This document shows, one piece after another, positions 6,771-14,223 of a stretch of DNA of 64,000 nucleotides. The translations under genes were made by a program, and so were the position numbers. The notes beneath the pieces were generated by a model. That model was not told the DNA's origin. It did not search any database and saw nothing but the letters and a program-made list of their open reading frames with translations. The first letter of the stretch is position 1. Each line of letters begins with the position of its first letter. The stretch comes from an uncultured Bacteroidia bacterium (GTDB taxonomy: Bacteria; Bacteroidota; Bacteroidia; Bacteroidales; UBA932). The stretch lies in contig CADCHE010000007.1 of NCBI GenBank assembly GCA_902801205.1, positions 47,133 to 111,132 on the forward strand. The letters run 5' to 3'.

Positions 6771-8414
6771 TTAAACCTGTTCGGCGAGGTGGAGGATGTC
6801 GTCCGCCTTGGAGATGGCGGCCTCCCGGTGCGAGATGAACAGGATGGTCTTTTCGCCATGGCAGCGGTCGTACAGACGCTCCAGAAGCACCGCTTCCGTC
6901 TCGATGTCGAGGGCGGAAGTCGCTTCGTCGAGGATGAGGATGCCGCCGGGCCGCAACAGGGCCCGTGCGATGGCGATCCGTTGCGACTGGCCTTCACTCA
7001 GGCCGGATCCCGTTTCCCCGCAGGGCGTGTCCAGGCCTTCCGGCAGCGACAGGACGAAGTCTGCGGCGGCGGTGTGCAGGGCGTCCGCCATCTGCGCTTC
7101 GTCAGCATCGGCTGCGCCCATCCGGAGGTTCTCGCGGATGGTCCCGCTCATCAGGCTGTTCCCTTGCGGCACGTATTGGAAATTGCAGCGGATCGGGGCG
7201 CCGCAGGGTTGGCAGTCCGCACCGTCGAACACTTCCATTTTTCCGGAAGAGGGCTCCAGGAGGCCGAGCACCAGTCGGATCAGGGTACTTTTCCCGATGC
7301 CTGTCGGGCCGGTGATGACGGTCATCGAACCGGGAGCGAAGGTGTGGCTGAACCCCTGGAGGACCCAGCGCTGCTGGTCCGGGTAGCGGAACGAAACTTC
7401 CTGCGCCCGGATGCCCGGGACATGGTTGAACCGGTGGTCGGGTCCCTGCGCCTCGGAAGGCAGGTTCTGGAGCTCCATCAGCCGTTCGACGGAGGTGAGG
7501 GCGTGGATGAACGCGGGAATCTGCCGGCTGGCATCGGCGATCGGCCGCTGCACCTGTCCGACCAGCTGGAGGAAGGCTGTCATCATACCATAGGTGACGC
7601 TTCCGTTGCGGATGCCGAAGATGCCCCAGAGGAAGGCGGCGAAGTTGCCGGCCATGAAGCCGAGGTTCATCAGCGACCGGGCGATCGCATTGTAACCCAG
7701 GCGCTTGACTGTCTTTTTGACGATCTCGTCCTGTAGGTCCGCCATGGCCTTGAGGACACGGTGCGTCCCGGTCAGCGTGAGGACGAGCACGCGGTTCTGG
7801 AGATTCTCCTGCAGGAGCGCCTGCACCTTGCTGTCGCGTTTGCGGATGGCTGCGGTCAGTTCGCGCAGCTGGCGGAAGAACATCTTCGAGCCGAAAACGG
7901 CCACCACCATCAGCAGGATCAGCACCCAGAGCAGGTTCGGAGCAAGGATGAGCAGGTAGACCGATGCCGCGAGGAGCTGCATGGCCGTGATGACCAGTCC
8001 GGGCATGCGCGAGCAGAGCAGGTCCGTCACGACGCGGATGTCCTCTTCGAGGCGGTTGACTGTGTCACCGCTGTGGAAGGCCTCCCGGCCGTTCCATTTG
8101 CTTTCCAGCACATGCGCGAAGGTCTCGTAACGCATCCGGTTCTGCGCTTTCACGACTGTCAGGTTCTCCCACCAGGAGGCGGCCTGCCCGATGGCGATCT
8201 GCCCCAGCAGGACGCCGCCCATCAGGAAGATGTGCGGCCACAGCGCACCGTCGGACTGCTTCGTGACGATGTCTACCAGTTCCTTGCTGACCCAGACATA
8301 GGAGAGGGACAGGCCGATGCGGACCAGGCCCAGCAGGATGCTGACCAGGACACGTCCGCGGATCGGCCGGAACATCGACCACAGACCCTTCATGCAGGTG
8401 CGGAAGTCGGTCAT
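6771..8414 (-). CDS. ABC exporter (fused membrane and ATPase domains)
   Basis: Half-transporter of the peptide/lipid/drug export class, acting as a dimer in the inner membrane. Residues 1-310 form a six-helix type IV transmembrane domain (VSILLGLVRIGLSLSYVWV at the front). The ATPase domain carries Walker A GPTGIGKST, signature LSEGQSQRIAIARALL, Walker B GILILDEATSALD and switch FISHRE. There is no N-terminal C39 peptidase domain, so any leader must be removed by another enzyme. The true start is ATG 8414 (MTDFRTCMKG), overlapping the stop of the PqqD-like gene by ATGA. It is the last gene of the HprK-S26B-PqqD-ABC cassette and may export its product. Confidence 0.92.
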   Translation of the reverse strand: MTDFRTCMKGLWSMFRPIRGRVLVSILLGLVRIGLSLSYVWVSKELVDIVTKQSDGALWPHIFLMGGVLLGQIAIGQAASWWENLTVVKAQNRMRYETFAHVLESKWNGREAFHSGDTVNRLEEDIRVVTDLLCSRMPGLVITAMQLLAASVYLLILAPNLLWVLILLMVVAVFGSKMFFRQLRELTAAIRKRDSKVQALLQENLQNRVLVLTLTGTHRVLKAMADLQDEIVKKTVKRLGYNAIARSLMNLGFMAGNFAAFLWGIFGIRNGSVTYGMMTAFLQLVGQVQRPIADASRQIPAFIHALTSVERLMELQNLPSEAQGPDHRFNHVPGIRAQEVSFRYPDQQRWVLQGFSHTFAPGSMTVITGPTGIGKSTLIRLVLGLLEPSSGKMEVFDGADCQPCGAPIRCNFQYVPQGNSLMSGTIRENLRMGAADADEAQMADALHTAAADFVLSLPEGLDTPCGETGSGLSEGQSQRIAIARALLRPGGILILDEATSALDIETEAVLLERLYDRCHGEKTILFISHREAAISKADDILHLAEQV

Positions 8415-8680
8415 TCCTCGACGACGCCGGCGTTCAGCCACGATTCGGCCAGCGCCTTGGCGTCCTTTTCCGCCACGCTTTCTTCTACGTCGTATTTTTC
8501 CAGCAGCAGGTTCTTCAGGTCGTCCGCGGTGAACTCCTTCCCTTCCACCTGCTCCCAGAGCCAGGCGGCGGAGTCGTTCAGCGAAATGATCCGGTTGAAG
8601 TTGATCTGCTGCAGCCCTTCACCGGCGAGGATATGCTCGCCGAGGAGCTTGCGAAGCACGAAACCTTCTTTCGTTCTCAT
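8411..8680 (-). CDS. PqqD-like RiPP recognition element protein
   Basis: 89-residue protein of the PqqD family (PF05402 type), a small winged-helix-like fold that binds leader peptides and presents them to modifying enzymes. Typical features are FVLRKLLGEHILAGEG at the N-terminus, the central INFNRIISLNDSAAWLWEQVEG, and a C-terminal helical half (TADDLKNLLLEKYDVEE). No radical-SAM, cyclodehydratase, transglutaminase or asparagine-synthetase-like gene is nearby, so it does not belong to a PQQ, cyanobactin or lasso pathway. ATGA overlaps couple it to the peptidase gene before it and the exporter after it. Confidence 0.85.
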   Translation of the reverse strand: MRTKEGFVLRKLLGEHILAGEGLQQINFNRIISLNDSAAWLWEQVEGKEFTADDLKNLLLEKYDVEESVAEKDAKALAESWLNAGVVEE

Positions 8681-9102
8681 AATGCGATTCTTCTGTATAT
8701 GCCCAAAATATATCTTCTCAACGGTTTGAGGATCCGCCAGAGGCGGCCCTTCCCCGGGATGACCGTCCGTCCGTTCGGGCGGACGATGGCCGTGACTTTG
8801 CCCAGGATGTCGTTTCGGAGGACCCGTTCCGTTCCCTGCAGGTTTCCGTCGCCCATCAGCAACAGGGTCTTTTCGTCGACGGCGATGACCCGGTGCAGGA
8901 TGTAGTGTCCGTCGTGACGCGCCAGGATGATGTCGCCTTCTTCCGGTTCGACGCAGACGGACAGGCGGACGCTGTCGCGGTCTCCGCGGATGAAGGGGAG
9001 CATGCTGTTCCCCTTCGGCGTGAAGATGACATCCTTTCCCTGTGCGACCAGGGCGGCGACTTCCTCCAGCAGTACCTTATTCGGCAGGACTCTCTTTTCC
9101 AT
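8677..9102 (-). CDS. S24/S26-like peptidase, Ser-His (SipW/Sec11) type
   Basis: About 141 residues with the signal-peptidase core: GNSMLPFIRGDRD near residue 33 carries the candidate catalytic serine, GDIILARHDGHYILHRVI the second box, and LLMGDGN the third. The HRV motif in place of a lysine resembles the S26B branch, where histidine is the base. No N-terminal membrane anchor is visible; the C-terminus is basic and moderately hydrophobic (RRYILGIYRRIAL). I start at ATG 9102 (MEKRVLP); ATG 9114 is also possible. It overlaps the kinase gene by 26 bases and the PqqD-like gene by ATGA. A leader-cleaving role is inference. Confidence 0.8.
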   Translation of the reverse strand: MEKRVLPNKVLLEEVAALVAQGKDVIFTPKGNSMLPFIRGDRDSVRLSVCVEPEEGDIILARHDGHYILHRVIAVDEKTLLLMGDGNLQGTERVLRNDILGKVTAIVRPNGRTVIPGKGRLWRILKPLRRYILGIYRRIAL

Positions 9103-9979
9103 AAACCGTACCATAACTCAGACGCGCCGCCCCTTCGTCGGGCAGGCAGTCCAGGGTGTAGCAGGGAACCGTGGCGGCGATCCGTTCCGTGGCCGCGTGG
9201 ATCCCGTCCGCCCATGCGCGGTCGGCGCGGAATGCGGAGCAGGACGAATAGACGGATGCGTAGGCCTCCAGGACGCTCAGCCGGTGCATCTTGTTGAACG
9301 GAGCCTGGCGGATGCGGACGATGGCGGCTACCGGAACATCGCGGTTGCGGTAGCAGGGCGTCTTGCCGCTCCAGGGCGAGCCGTAGACCCGCACGCCGTC
9401 TTCCCCCGCACGCAGGATCGGGTTGTCGTCATTGAGCAGGGAAGTGCCTTCGATGTATTTGAGCCACAACGAACTGTGCGTACTCTTACCGGTGCCGCTC
9501 TTGCCCAGGAAGAGGACGCCGCGCCCGTCTTTTTCCACGACGGAGGCATGCATCTCCAGGGTCAGGTCGCCGGCGGTGCGCCGCGCGAAGAGCAGCATCA
9601 GGGCGTCATTGACCGCGAAGGTGGTGAGTCGCCGCGTCAGGACGTGCAACTGCGCGTCTCCCTGCTCCGGATCGAACAGCAGGTGGGCGCAGACGGGGAC
9701 GGTCCGGTGCGGAGACATCTCCAGGAACCAGCGGCCGTCCGGACAGGCGTAGAGGTTCAGCACGGGCATGTCGTCTTCGCTCTCCTGGACGAGGAGCGGC
9801 TGCTTTCCTTCCGGAACCTCGAACGCTTCCAGCCGGAGGGTGAAGAGGGGCGGTATACCGTCCGCTTCCACCTCGAAGGGCTTGTAGTTGTCCAGCCCCT
9901 CCGCGGGCAGGTCCGATGCGGCGCCGGAAAGGGCGAACCGGTGGCCTGCGACATGGAAATATTTTGTAATGAAACCCAT
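9077..9979 (-). CDS. HPr-kinase-like P-loop protein
   Basis: 300 residues, with the second half resembling the kinase domain of HprK and PEP carboxykinase: Walker A FLGKSGTGKSTHSS near residue 158, then LLNDDNP and YGSPWSGK. The first half (YFHVAGHRFALSG, FTLRLEAFEVPEG) is a divergent beta-rich region. It is not a canonical HprK, because no HPr/PTS gene is near and the N-terminal domain differs. Relatives called HPr-related kinases accompany PqqD-like proteins in other phyla, and one phosphorylates lasso peptides. This is the first gene of the four-gene cassette and probably phosphorylates a peptide or sugar; the substrate is unknown. Confidence 0.82.
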   Translation of the reverse strand: MGFITKYFHVAGHRFALSGAASDLPAEGLDNYKPFEVEADGIPPLFTLRLEAFEVPEGKQPLLVQESEDDMPVLNLYACPDGRWFLEMSPHRTVPVCAHLLFDPEQGDAQLHVLTRRLTTFAVNDALMLLFARRTAGDLTLEMHASVVEKDGRGVLFLGKSGTGKSTHSSLWLKYIEGTSLLNDDNPILRAGEDGVRVYGSPWSGKTPCYRNRDVPVAAIVRIRQAPFNKMHRLSVLEAYASVYSSCSAFRADRAWADGIHAATERIAATVPCYTLDCLPDEGAARLSYGTVYGKESPAE

Positions 9980-9986
9980 AACACGG

Positions 9987-9994
9987 CAAAGGTA
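9987..9994 (-). promoter_or_regulatory. -7 box before HprK-like cassette
   Basis: TACCTTTG on the minus strand matches TAnnTTTG; the -33 region is unconvincing. Only seven bases separate it from ATG 9979, implying a very short or absent leader. It would let the cassette be expressed apart from the phosphatase gene upstream. Confidence 0.5.
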
Positions 9995-10012
9995 CGAAGA
10001 AAAACCGGATTG

Positions 10013-11281
10013 TCAGTAACGCCGGTAGGCTTGCAGGGCTTCGTCCAAGCGGGAGAGAACGTCTTCAAAGGCGTAGAGGCCGTCAGCGTCGCAGGAAAGC
10101 CCTTCCAGGGAGAGGGGGAACGTCACCGGCGGATGCTCCCGACAGGCCGCCTGCCCCGCCCGGATGTCATCGGTGGACTGGTAGACCATCGAAAGGCTCA
10201 CGAACTGTGTTCCGTCCGTCCGTTCCCACTTTTCCATGACCAGCTTGCAGCCGATCGGAGTCTTCCGCTCGATGGTTTCCGGCAGTTCGTACGGGGTGAC
10301 GCGCAAGGCGGCGGTGACGCTCGACAGGTTCGAGTCGTGGCCGCACAGGAAGGAGAACTTCCGTTCCGGGCAGACAAGTTCGTCCCGCAGGTATTGCAGC
10401 AGGGGATGGGCGACGTTCACGGCCACCGCCGGCGCAGAGAAGAGCAGGTCGCCGTAGACGTCCTTGACGAGGGCGATCTTCTCCCAGTCTTCGCGCGTAA
10501 GCGCGTGCCCGAATGCCGCTTTCCTGTCATCCGGCTCCTCGTAGTACTGGAGGATGAGGGCGTCGGAGGCCGAATTGGCCATCTTGAGCGACCCGGTCAT
10601 CCGCGGTTCTTCGTACAGGGGCAGTGTGATGACGGTATCGTCGTACAGGAAGCGGACCGTGTCGCCCTTCGCGGCCGGAGAATCGCGCAGGTCGAGTACG
10701 TCCTCGATCTGTTTCAGGGAAGGCCGCAGCGACAGGACGACGCCTTCCAGGCCTTTCTTTCCGCCCGGGGCTTCGATCTGCTGCATCGCCGCATCCCGGA
10801 AAGCGGGGGAGTCGCTGGTCAGCCGCGGGTGGAAAACCGGGTCCATCCGGCTGGGTGCGAAGCGGTGCTGGACGGCGATGTCTTCCGCCGGGGCGAAACC
10901 GGCGGTGAAATACCGCGCGGTGGCGAGAGTGCGCTGCATGCTGTTGGCATACACGAGGACTTCGCCCGGGGCGAACCGCCCGTCCGCGGGGAGACCTTCC
11001 GCATCCAGCCATTCACGGAAATACTGCCCCATCGTCGTCTCGAGCATACCGCCTTTGCGGGTGAGATGGCTGGCGGGAGCCGTCCACTGGATCCATTCGT
11101 GCGGTGTGATGCGCTCCAGTACGCTGCCGTTCCCGGAGAGGGGCGCCCGGATGTTGTGGCGGCTCAGCACGACGACTTCCTTGAGCGTGTAGGTCCGGTG
11201 AAACGCTTCGGTACGGGAAACTTGCGCCGGGGCCTGGAAGGCTCCGGCGGCAAGCAGGACAAGGATCAGGATCCTTTTCAT
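10013..11281 (-). CDS. Histidine acid phosphatase (phytase-like), exported
   Basis: Periplasmic phosphomonoesterase of histidine phosphatase clade 2, which includes phytases and glucose-1-phosphatase. A signal peptide (MKRILILVLLAAGAFQAPAQ) precedes the phosphohistidine motif VVVLSRHNIRAP, a variant of RHGxRxP with N in place of G. The second active-site motif CGHDSNLSSV (HD) lies near residue 320. The start is ATG 11281, overlapping the preceding phosphodiesterase-like gene by ATGA; an upstream in-frame ATG at 11314 would add a poor N-terminus. The coupled pair could release phosphate from extracytoplasmic phosphate esters. Exact substrate not determinable. Confidence 0.85.
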   Translation of the reverse strand: MKRILILVLLAAGAFQAPAQVSRTEAFHRTYTLKEVVVLSRHNIRAPLSGNGSVLERITPHEWIQWTAPASHLTRKGGMLETTMGQYFREWLDAEGLPADGRFAPGEVLVYANSMQRTLATARYFTAGFAPAEDIAVQHRFAPSRMDPVFHPRLTSDSPAFRDAAMQQIEAPGGKKGLEGVVLSLRPSLKQIEDVLDLRDSPAAKGDTVRFLYDDTVITLPLYEEPRMTGSLKMANSASDALILQYYEEPDDRKAAFGHALTREDWEKIALVKDVYGDLLFSAPAVAVNVAHPLLQYLRDELVCPERKFSFLCGHDSNLSSVTAALRVTPYELPETIERKTPIGCKLVMEKWERTDGTQFVSLSMVYQSTDDIRAGQAACREHPPVTFPLSLEGLSCDADGLYAFEDVLSRLDEALQAYRRY

Positions 11282-12204
11282 TTGAACGCGGACTTCACCG
11301 GACGGCCCACCCACGACTGGGGTGCCTTGAGGCCGAGGATGTAGGCGATCGTAGCGGGATGGTCGTACTGCATCATCGCGTCAGGGAATTCATATCCCTT
11401 CTTGACATGCTTGCCGTAGAGGATGAAGGGCGTCTCCAGTTCCTCCAGGGTGAAGCCGCCGTGGCCGTGGCCCTGGCCGCCATGGTCGGAGGTCATGATG
11501 ACGATGGTGTCCTTCTCGATGCCGGCATCCTTGATCGCCTGGAGGATCAGGCCGACGCTGCGGTCGATCTCCACCATGCACTGGTAGTACTCCGGCGAAC
11601 CCCAGCCGAGGGCGTGGCCGACCTCGTCCTGGTCACCGATGTAAAAGGTGAACAGTTCCGGCTTCTTCTCTTTGATGTACGGCAGGGCCTGCTCGCGGGT
11701 GTATTTCTCCAGCGTGTAGCCCGAGGAAGGATTGTGGTATCCCGGGTCATAGACGACATGGTCGATGACGGCGGTGTCCGTCACGAAACCGATTCCGTCC
11801 CAATTGAAGACGAGCCCGGTTTCCGCGTGGGGGTGCTGCTCCCGCAGGATGGAATAGATGGTCGGGGGAATGCCGCGTTCGTTCACGTATGCCGCCGGGA
11901 TGGCCGGTTCCTTGGAGTTCCAGGCATTGTAGCAGTGCATCTCGGTCGGGACACCCATGAAGATGGAGGCCCAGTTGATGGCCGACGCGGAGGGCATGAC
12001 GGAGCGCTTTTTCAGGGTGTAGCTTCCGTTGTCCATCAGGTAGTGGATGTTCGGCAGGGTGGCGGGATCAGCCTGCTGCAGGCACCAGGAGGCCCAGCCG
12101 TCGATGCCGATCACGATGACGTGCTTCGCCTTGCGTCCGGCCAGTAGGTCCTGCGACCCGGCCAGAAGGAACAGCACCGTCAGGAGAAGGAGTGTCTTTT
12201 TCAT
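11278..12204 (-). CDS. Type I phosphodiesterase / nucleotide pyrophosphatase family protein, exported
   Basis: Metal-dependent hydrolase of the alkaline phosphatase superfamily. A signal peptide (MKKTLLLLTVLFLLAG) leads to the first metal site VIVIGIDGW, a candidate nucleophile serine in MPSASAINW, a second metal site IGDQDEVGHALGW and the third, TSDHGGQGHGHGG. It ends near residue 308, so it lacks extra domains. A paralogue with the same layout lies at 57319-58200. It is ATGA-coupled to the histidine phosphatase downstream and 22 bases after purT. Substrate could be a nucleotide, phospholipid or phosphonate ester. Confidence 0.85.
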   Translation of the reverse strand: MKKTLLLLTVLFLLAGSQDLLAGRKAKHVIVIGIDGWASWCLQQADPATLPNIHYLMDNGSYTLKKRSVMPSASAINWASIFMGVPTEMHCYNAWNSKEPAIPAAYVNERGIPPTIYSILREQHPHAETGLVFNWDGIGFVTDTAVIDHVVYDPGYHNPSSGYTLEKYTREQALPYIKEKKPELFTFYIGDQDEVGHALGWGSPEYYQCMVEIDRSVGLILQAIKDAGIEKDTIVIMTSDHGGQGHGHGGFTLEELETPFILYGKHVKKGYEFPDAMMQYDHPATIAYILGLKAPQSWVGRPVKSAFK

Positions 12205-12225
12205 GTGGATATAGGTTTTAGTGTA

Positions 12226-13419
12226 TCAGACTCTGGGGAGGATGTGGACCTGGAGTTTGGCGTAGGCCCGCTCGACCTTGGCAAGGGCTTTCTCGACCGT
12301 CTCGTCGGTGGCGAGCAGGACGCCGAAACGGCGGTGTCCCTTCACTTCCGGCTTCCCGAAGAGGCGGATCTGGACGCCCTCTTCGGAGAGGATGTCCTCC
12401 AGGCCGGAGAAAGTGACCTGGTTGGTGTCGCCTTCCACGACGATGGCCTTGGAGGCGGATGGCCCGAGCAGGCGGATCCCCGGGACCGGCAGGCCGAGGA
12501 CGGCGCGTGCGTGCAGGGCGAACTCGGAGAGGTCCTGCGAGATCATCGTCACCATGCCGGTGTCGTGCGGGCGCGGGGAGACCTCGCTGAAGATCACCTC
12601 TTCGCCCTTGACGAACATTTCCACGCCGAAGATGCCGTAGCCGCCGAGGGCGCCGGTGATCTTCCGGGCGATGTCCTGCGCCTTGGCCAGCGCCGCTTCG
12701 CTCATCGGCTGCGGCTGCCAGGATTCACGGTAGTCGCCGTCGACCTGGTGGTGCCCGACCGGGGCGAGGGTGGTGGTGCCGCCGCAGTGGCGGACCGTGA
12801 GCAGGGTGATTTCATAGTCGAAGGCGACGAATCCCTCGACGATGACCCGTCCGGCACCGCTGCGTCCTTCCTCCTGGGCGATGTGCCAGGAGCGGTCGAT
12901 GTCCGCTTCGCTGAGGACGACGCTCTGTCCATGGCCGGAAGAGCTCATCACCGGCTTCACCACGCAGGGGATGCCGACGGCTTCGACGGCGGCGCGGAAT
13001 TCCTCTTCGGTGTCGGCGAACCGGTAGGTGGCCGTCGGCAGGCCGAGCTGCTCCGCGGCCAGCCGGCGGATGCCTTCGCGGTTCATCGTCAGCAGGGTGG
13101 CGTTCGCCGTGGGGATGACATTGTAGCCTTCTTTCTCGAGCTGCACCAGCGTCGGGGTGGCGATGGCTTCCACTTCCGGAATGATGTAGTCCGGCTTTTC
13201 CTGTTCAATGACGGCGCGCAGGGCCGCTCCGTCCAGCATGTTGATTACATGGCAGCGGTGCGCCACCTGCATCGCAGGCGCAGAAGCGTAACGGTCGACG
13301 GCGATCACTTCCACGCCGTAGCGCTGAAGTTCGATCGTGACTTCCTTTCCCAATTCCCCGCTGCCGAGCAGCAGGGCTTTCTTGGCGACACCCGTGAGGG
13401 GAGATCCGATAGTAAGCAT
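12226..13419 (-). CDS. purT: Formate-dependent phosphoribosylglycinamide formyltransferase
   Basis: Cytoplasmic ATP-grasp enzyme that formylates GAR with formate and ATP, the third step of purine synthesis, independent of tetrahydrofolate. The N-terminus has the family's [13 protein letters not shown] and [18 protein letters not shown], then PEVEAIAT and ATP-grasp features such as [15 protein letters not shown] and the metal site [21 protein letters not shown]. Length of 397 residues equals the family norm. It lies between the short-chain dehydrogenase gene (30-base gap) and the phosphodiesterase-like gene (21-base gap); whether all are cotranscribed is unclear. Confidence 0.96.
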   Translation of the reverse strand: MLTIGSPLTGVAKKALLLGSGELGKEVTIELQRYGVEVIAVDRYASAPAMQVAHRCHVINMLDGAALRAVIEQEKPDYIIPEVEAIATPTLVQLEKEGYNVIPTANATLLTMNREGIRRLAAEQLGLPTATYRFADTEEEFRAAVEAVGIPCVVKPVMSSSGHGQSVVLSEADIDRSWHIAQEEGRSGAGRVIVEGFVAFDYEITLLTVRHCGGTTTLAPVGHHQVDGDYRESWQPQPMSEAALAKAQDIARKITGALGGYGIFGVEMFVKGEEVIFSEVSPRPHDTGMVTMISQDLSEFALHARAVLGLPVPGIRLLGPSASKAIVVEGDTNQVTFSGLEDILSEEGVQIRLFGKPEVKGHRRFGVLLATDETVEKALAKVERAYAKLQVHILPRV

Positions 13420-13449
13420 CTTATCTGTTGATTATAATGGTTTGTCTCA

Positions 13450-14157
13450 TCAGTCGAAGGCGAGTCCGCTGTAGCGGCGGATGTAGAACTGGTCGATGGT
13501 TGCCTGCCCTTTCTTCGTGACCAGGAAGCGGACGATCTCGGCGATCTCTTCCGGCTGGATCAGTTCCTGCGGGTCGATGTCGGGGCGCATCTTCGTCACC
13601 ATCTCGGTGGCGACGGCGCCGGGCGAGATCAGGTGTACGCGGATGCCCAGCGGCTGGACTTCCTTGGCGAAGACCTTCGTGAAGCCGGTCAGTGCGTGCT
13701 TCGAGGAGGCGTAGACGCTCTGGTTCGCATACCCCTTGAACCCGACGACGGAAGCGATGTTGATCACGATGGGCTTGGAGGAGGCTTTCAGGTAGGGGAG
13801 CGCCGCCTGGCAGAGGAAGAAGGGCGCTTTCGCGTTGACGGCGAAGATGCGGTCCCACTGCGCGGGCGTGGCTTCGGTGAACGGGCCGGCCAGGGAAAGG
13901 CCGGCGCAGTTGACCAGCACGTCGATCCCGCCGAACCGGCGGACAGCCGCGTCGATGACTGCCTGGTAGGAGGACGGGTCCGCCAGGTCGGCCCGGATGG
14001 CTTCCGCCTGGCATCCACCTGCCTCCGCCTGCGCCTTGAGCGCCGCCAGTTTTTCTTCGTCCCGGCCCACCAGGGCCAGGTCATATCCCAAGGCGGAGAG
14101 TTCCAGGGCGATGGTCCGCCCGATTCCCCGCGTCGCTCCGGTAACAAGTGCAACCAT
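13450..14157 (-). CDS. Short-chain dehydrogenase/reductase (3-oxoacyl-ACP reductase-like)
   Basis: Classical SDR with NAD(P)-binding TGATRGIG at residues 6-13, NCAG in the middle of the fold, catalytic serine in NIASVVG and YASSK (tyrosine and lysine). About 235 residues, the usual length. The C-terminus (DQFYIRRYSGLAFD) is not that of FabG, so the substrate is uncertain. I start at ATG 14157 because an upstream ATG at 14187 lies in front of a -7 box (14176-14183) that would be inside the coding region. Confidence 0.88.
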   Translation of the reverse strand: MVALVTGATRGIGRTIALELSALGYDLALVGRDEEKLAALKAQAEAGGCQAEAIRADLADPSSYQAVIDAAVRRFGGIDVLVNCAGLSLAGPFTEATPAQWDRIFAVNAKAPFFLCQAALPYLKASSKPIVINIASVVGFKGYANQSVYASSKHALTGFTKVFAKEVQPLGIRVHLISPGAVATEMVTKMRPDIDPQELIQPEEIAEIVRFLVTKKGQATIDQFYIRRYSGLAFD

Positions 14158-14175
14158 GTCGTTCGATTCTTTCTG

Positions 14176-14183
14176 CAAAGTTA
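14176..14183 (-). promoter_or_regulatory. -7 box before SDR gene
   Basis: TAACTTTG on the minus strand matches TAnnTTTG, 18 bases before ATG 14157. No clear TTG at the -33 distance. Confidence 0.5.
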
Positions 14184-14223
14184 TCATTTTCCCATGATAT
14201 CAGGATGCTCTTTCCGGCATTCC

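Noticed and set aside
6771-9979. Lasso-peptide or PQQ cluster
   Set aside because: No transglutaminase-like, asparagine-synthetase-like, PqqC or PqqE gene and no precursor ORF is present.
8927-11344. 805-codon plus-strand open frame over the HprK-like and phosphatase genes
   Set aside because: Antisense shadow; the opposite strand has Walker, HD and signal-peptide motifs in the right order.
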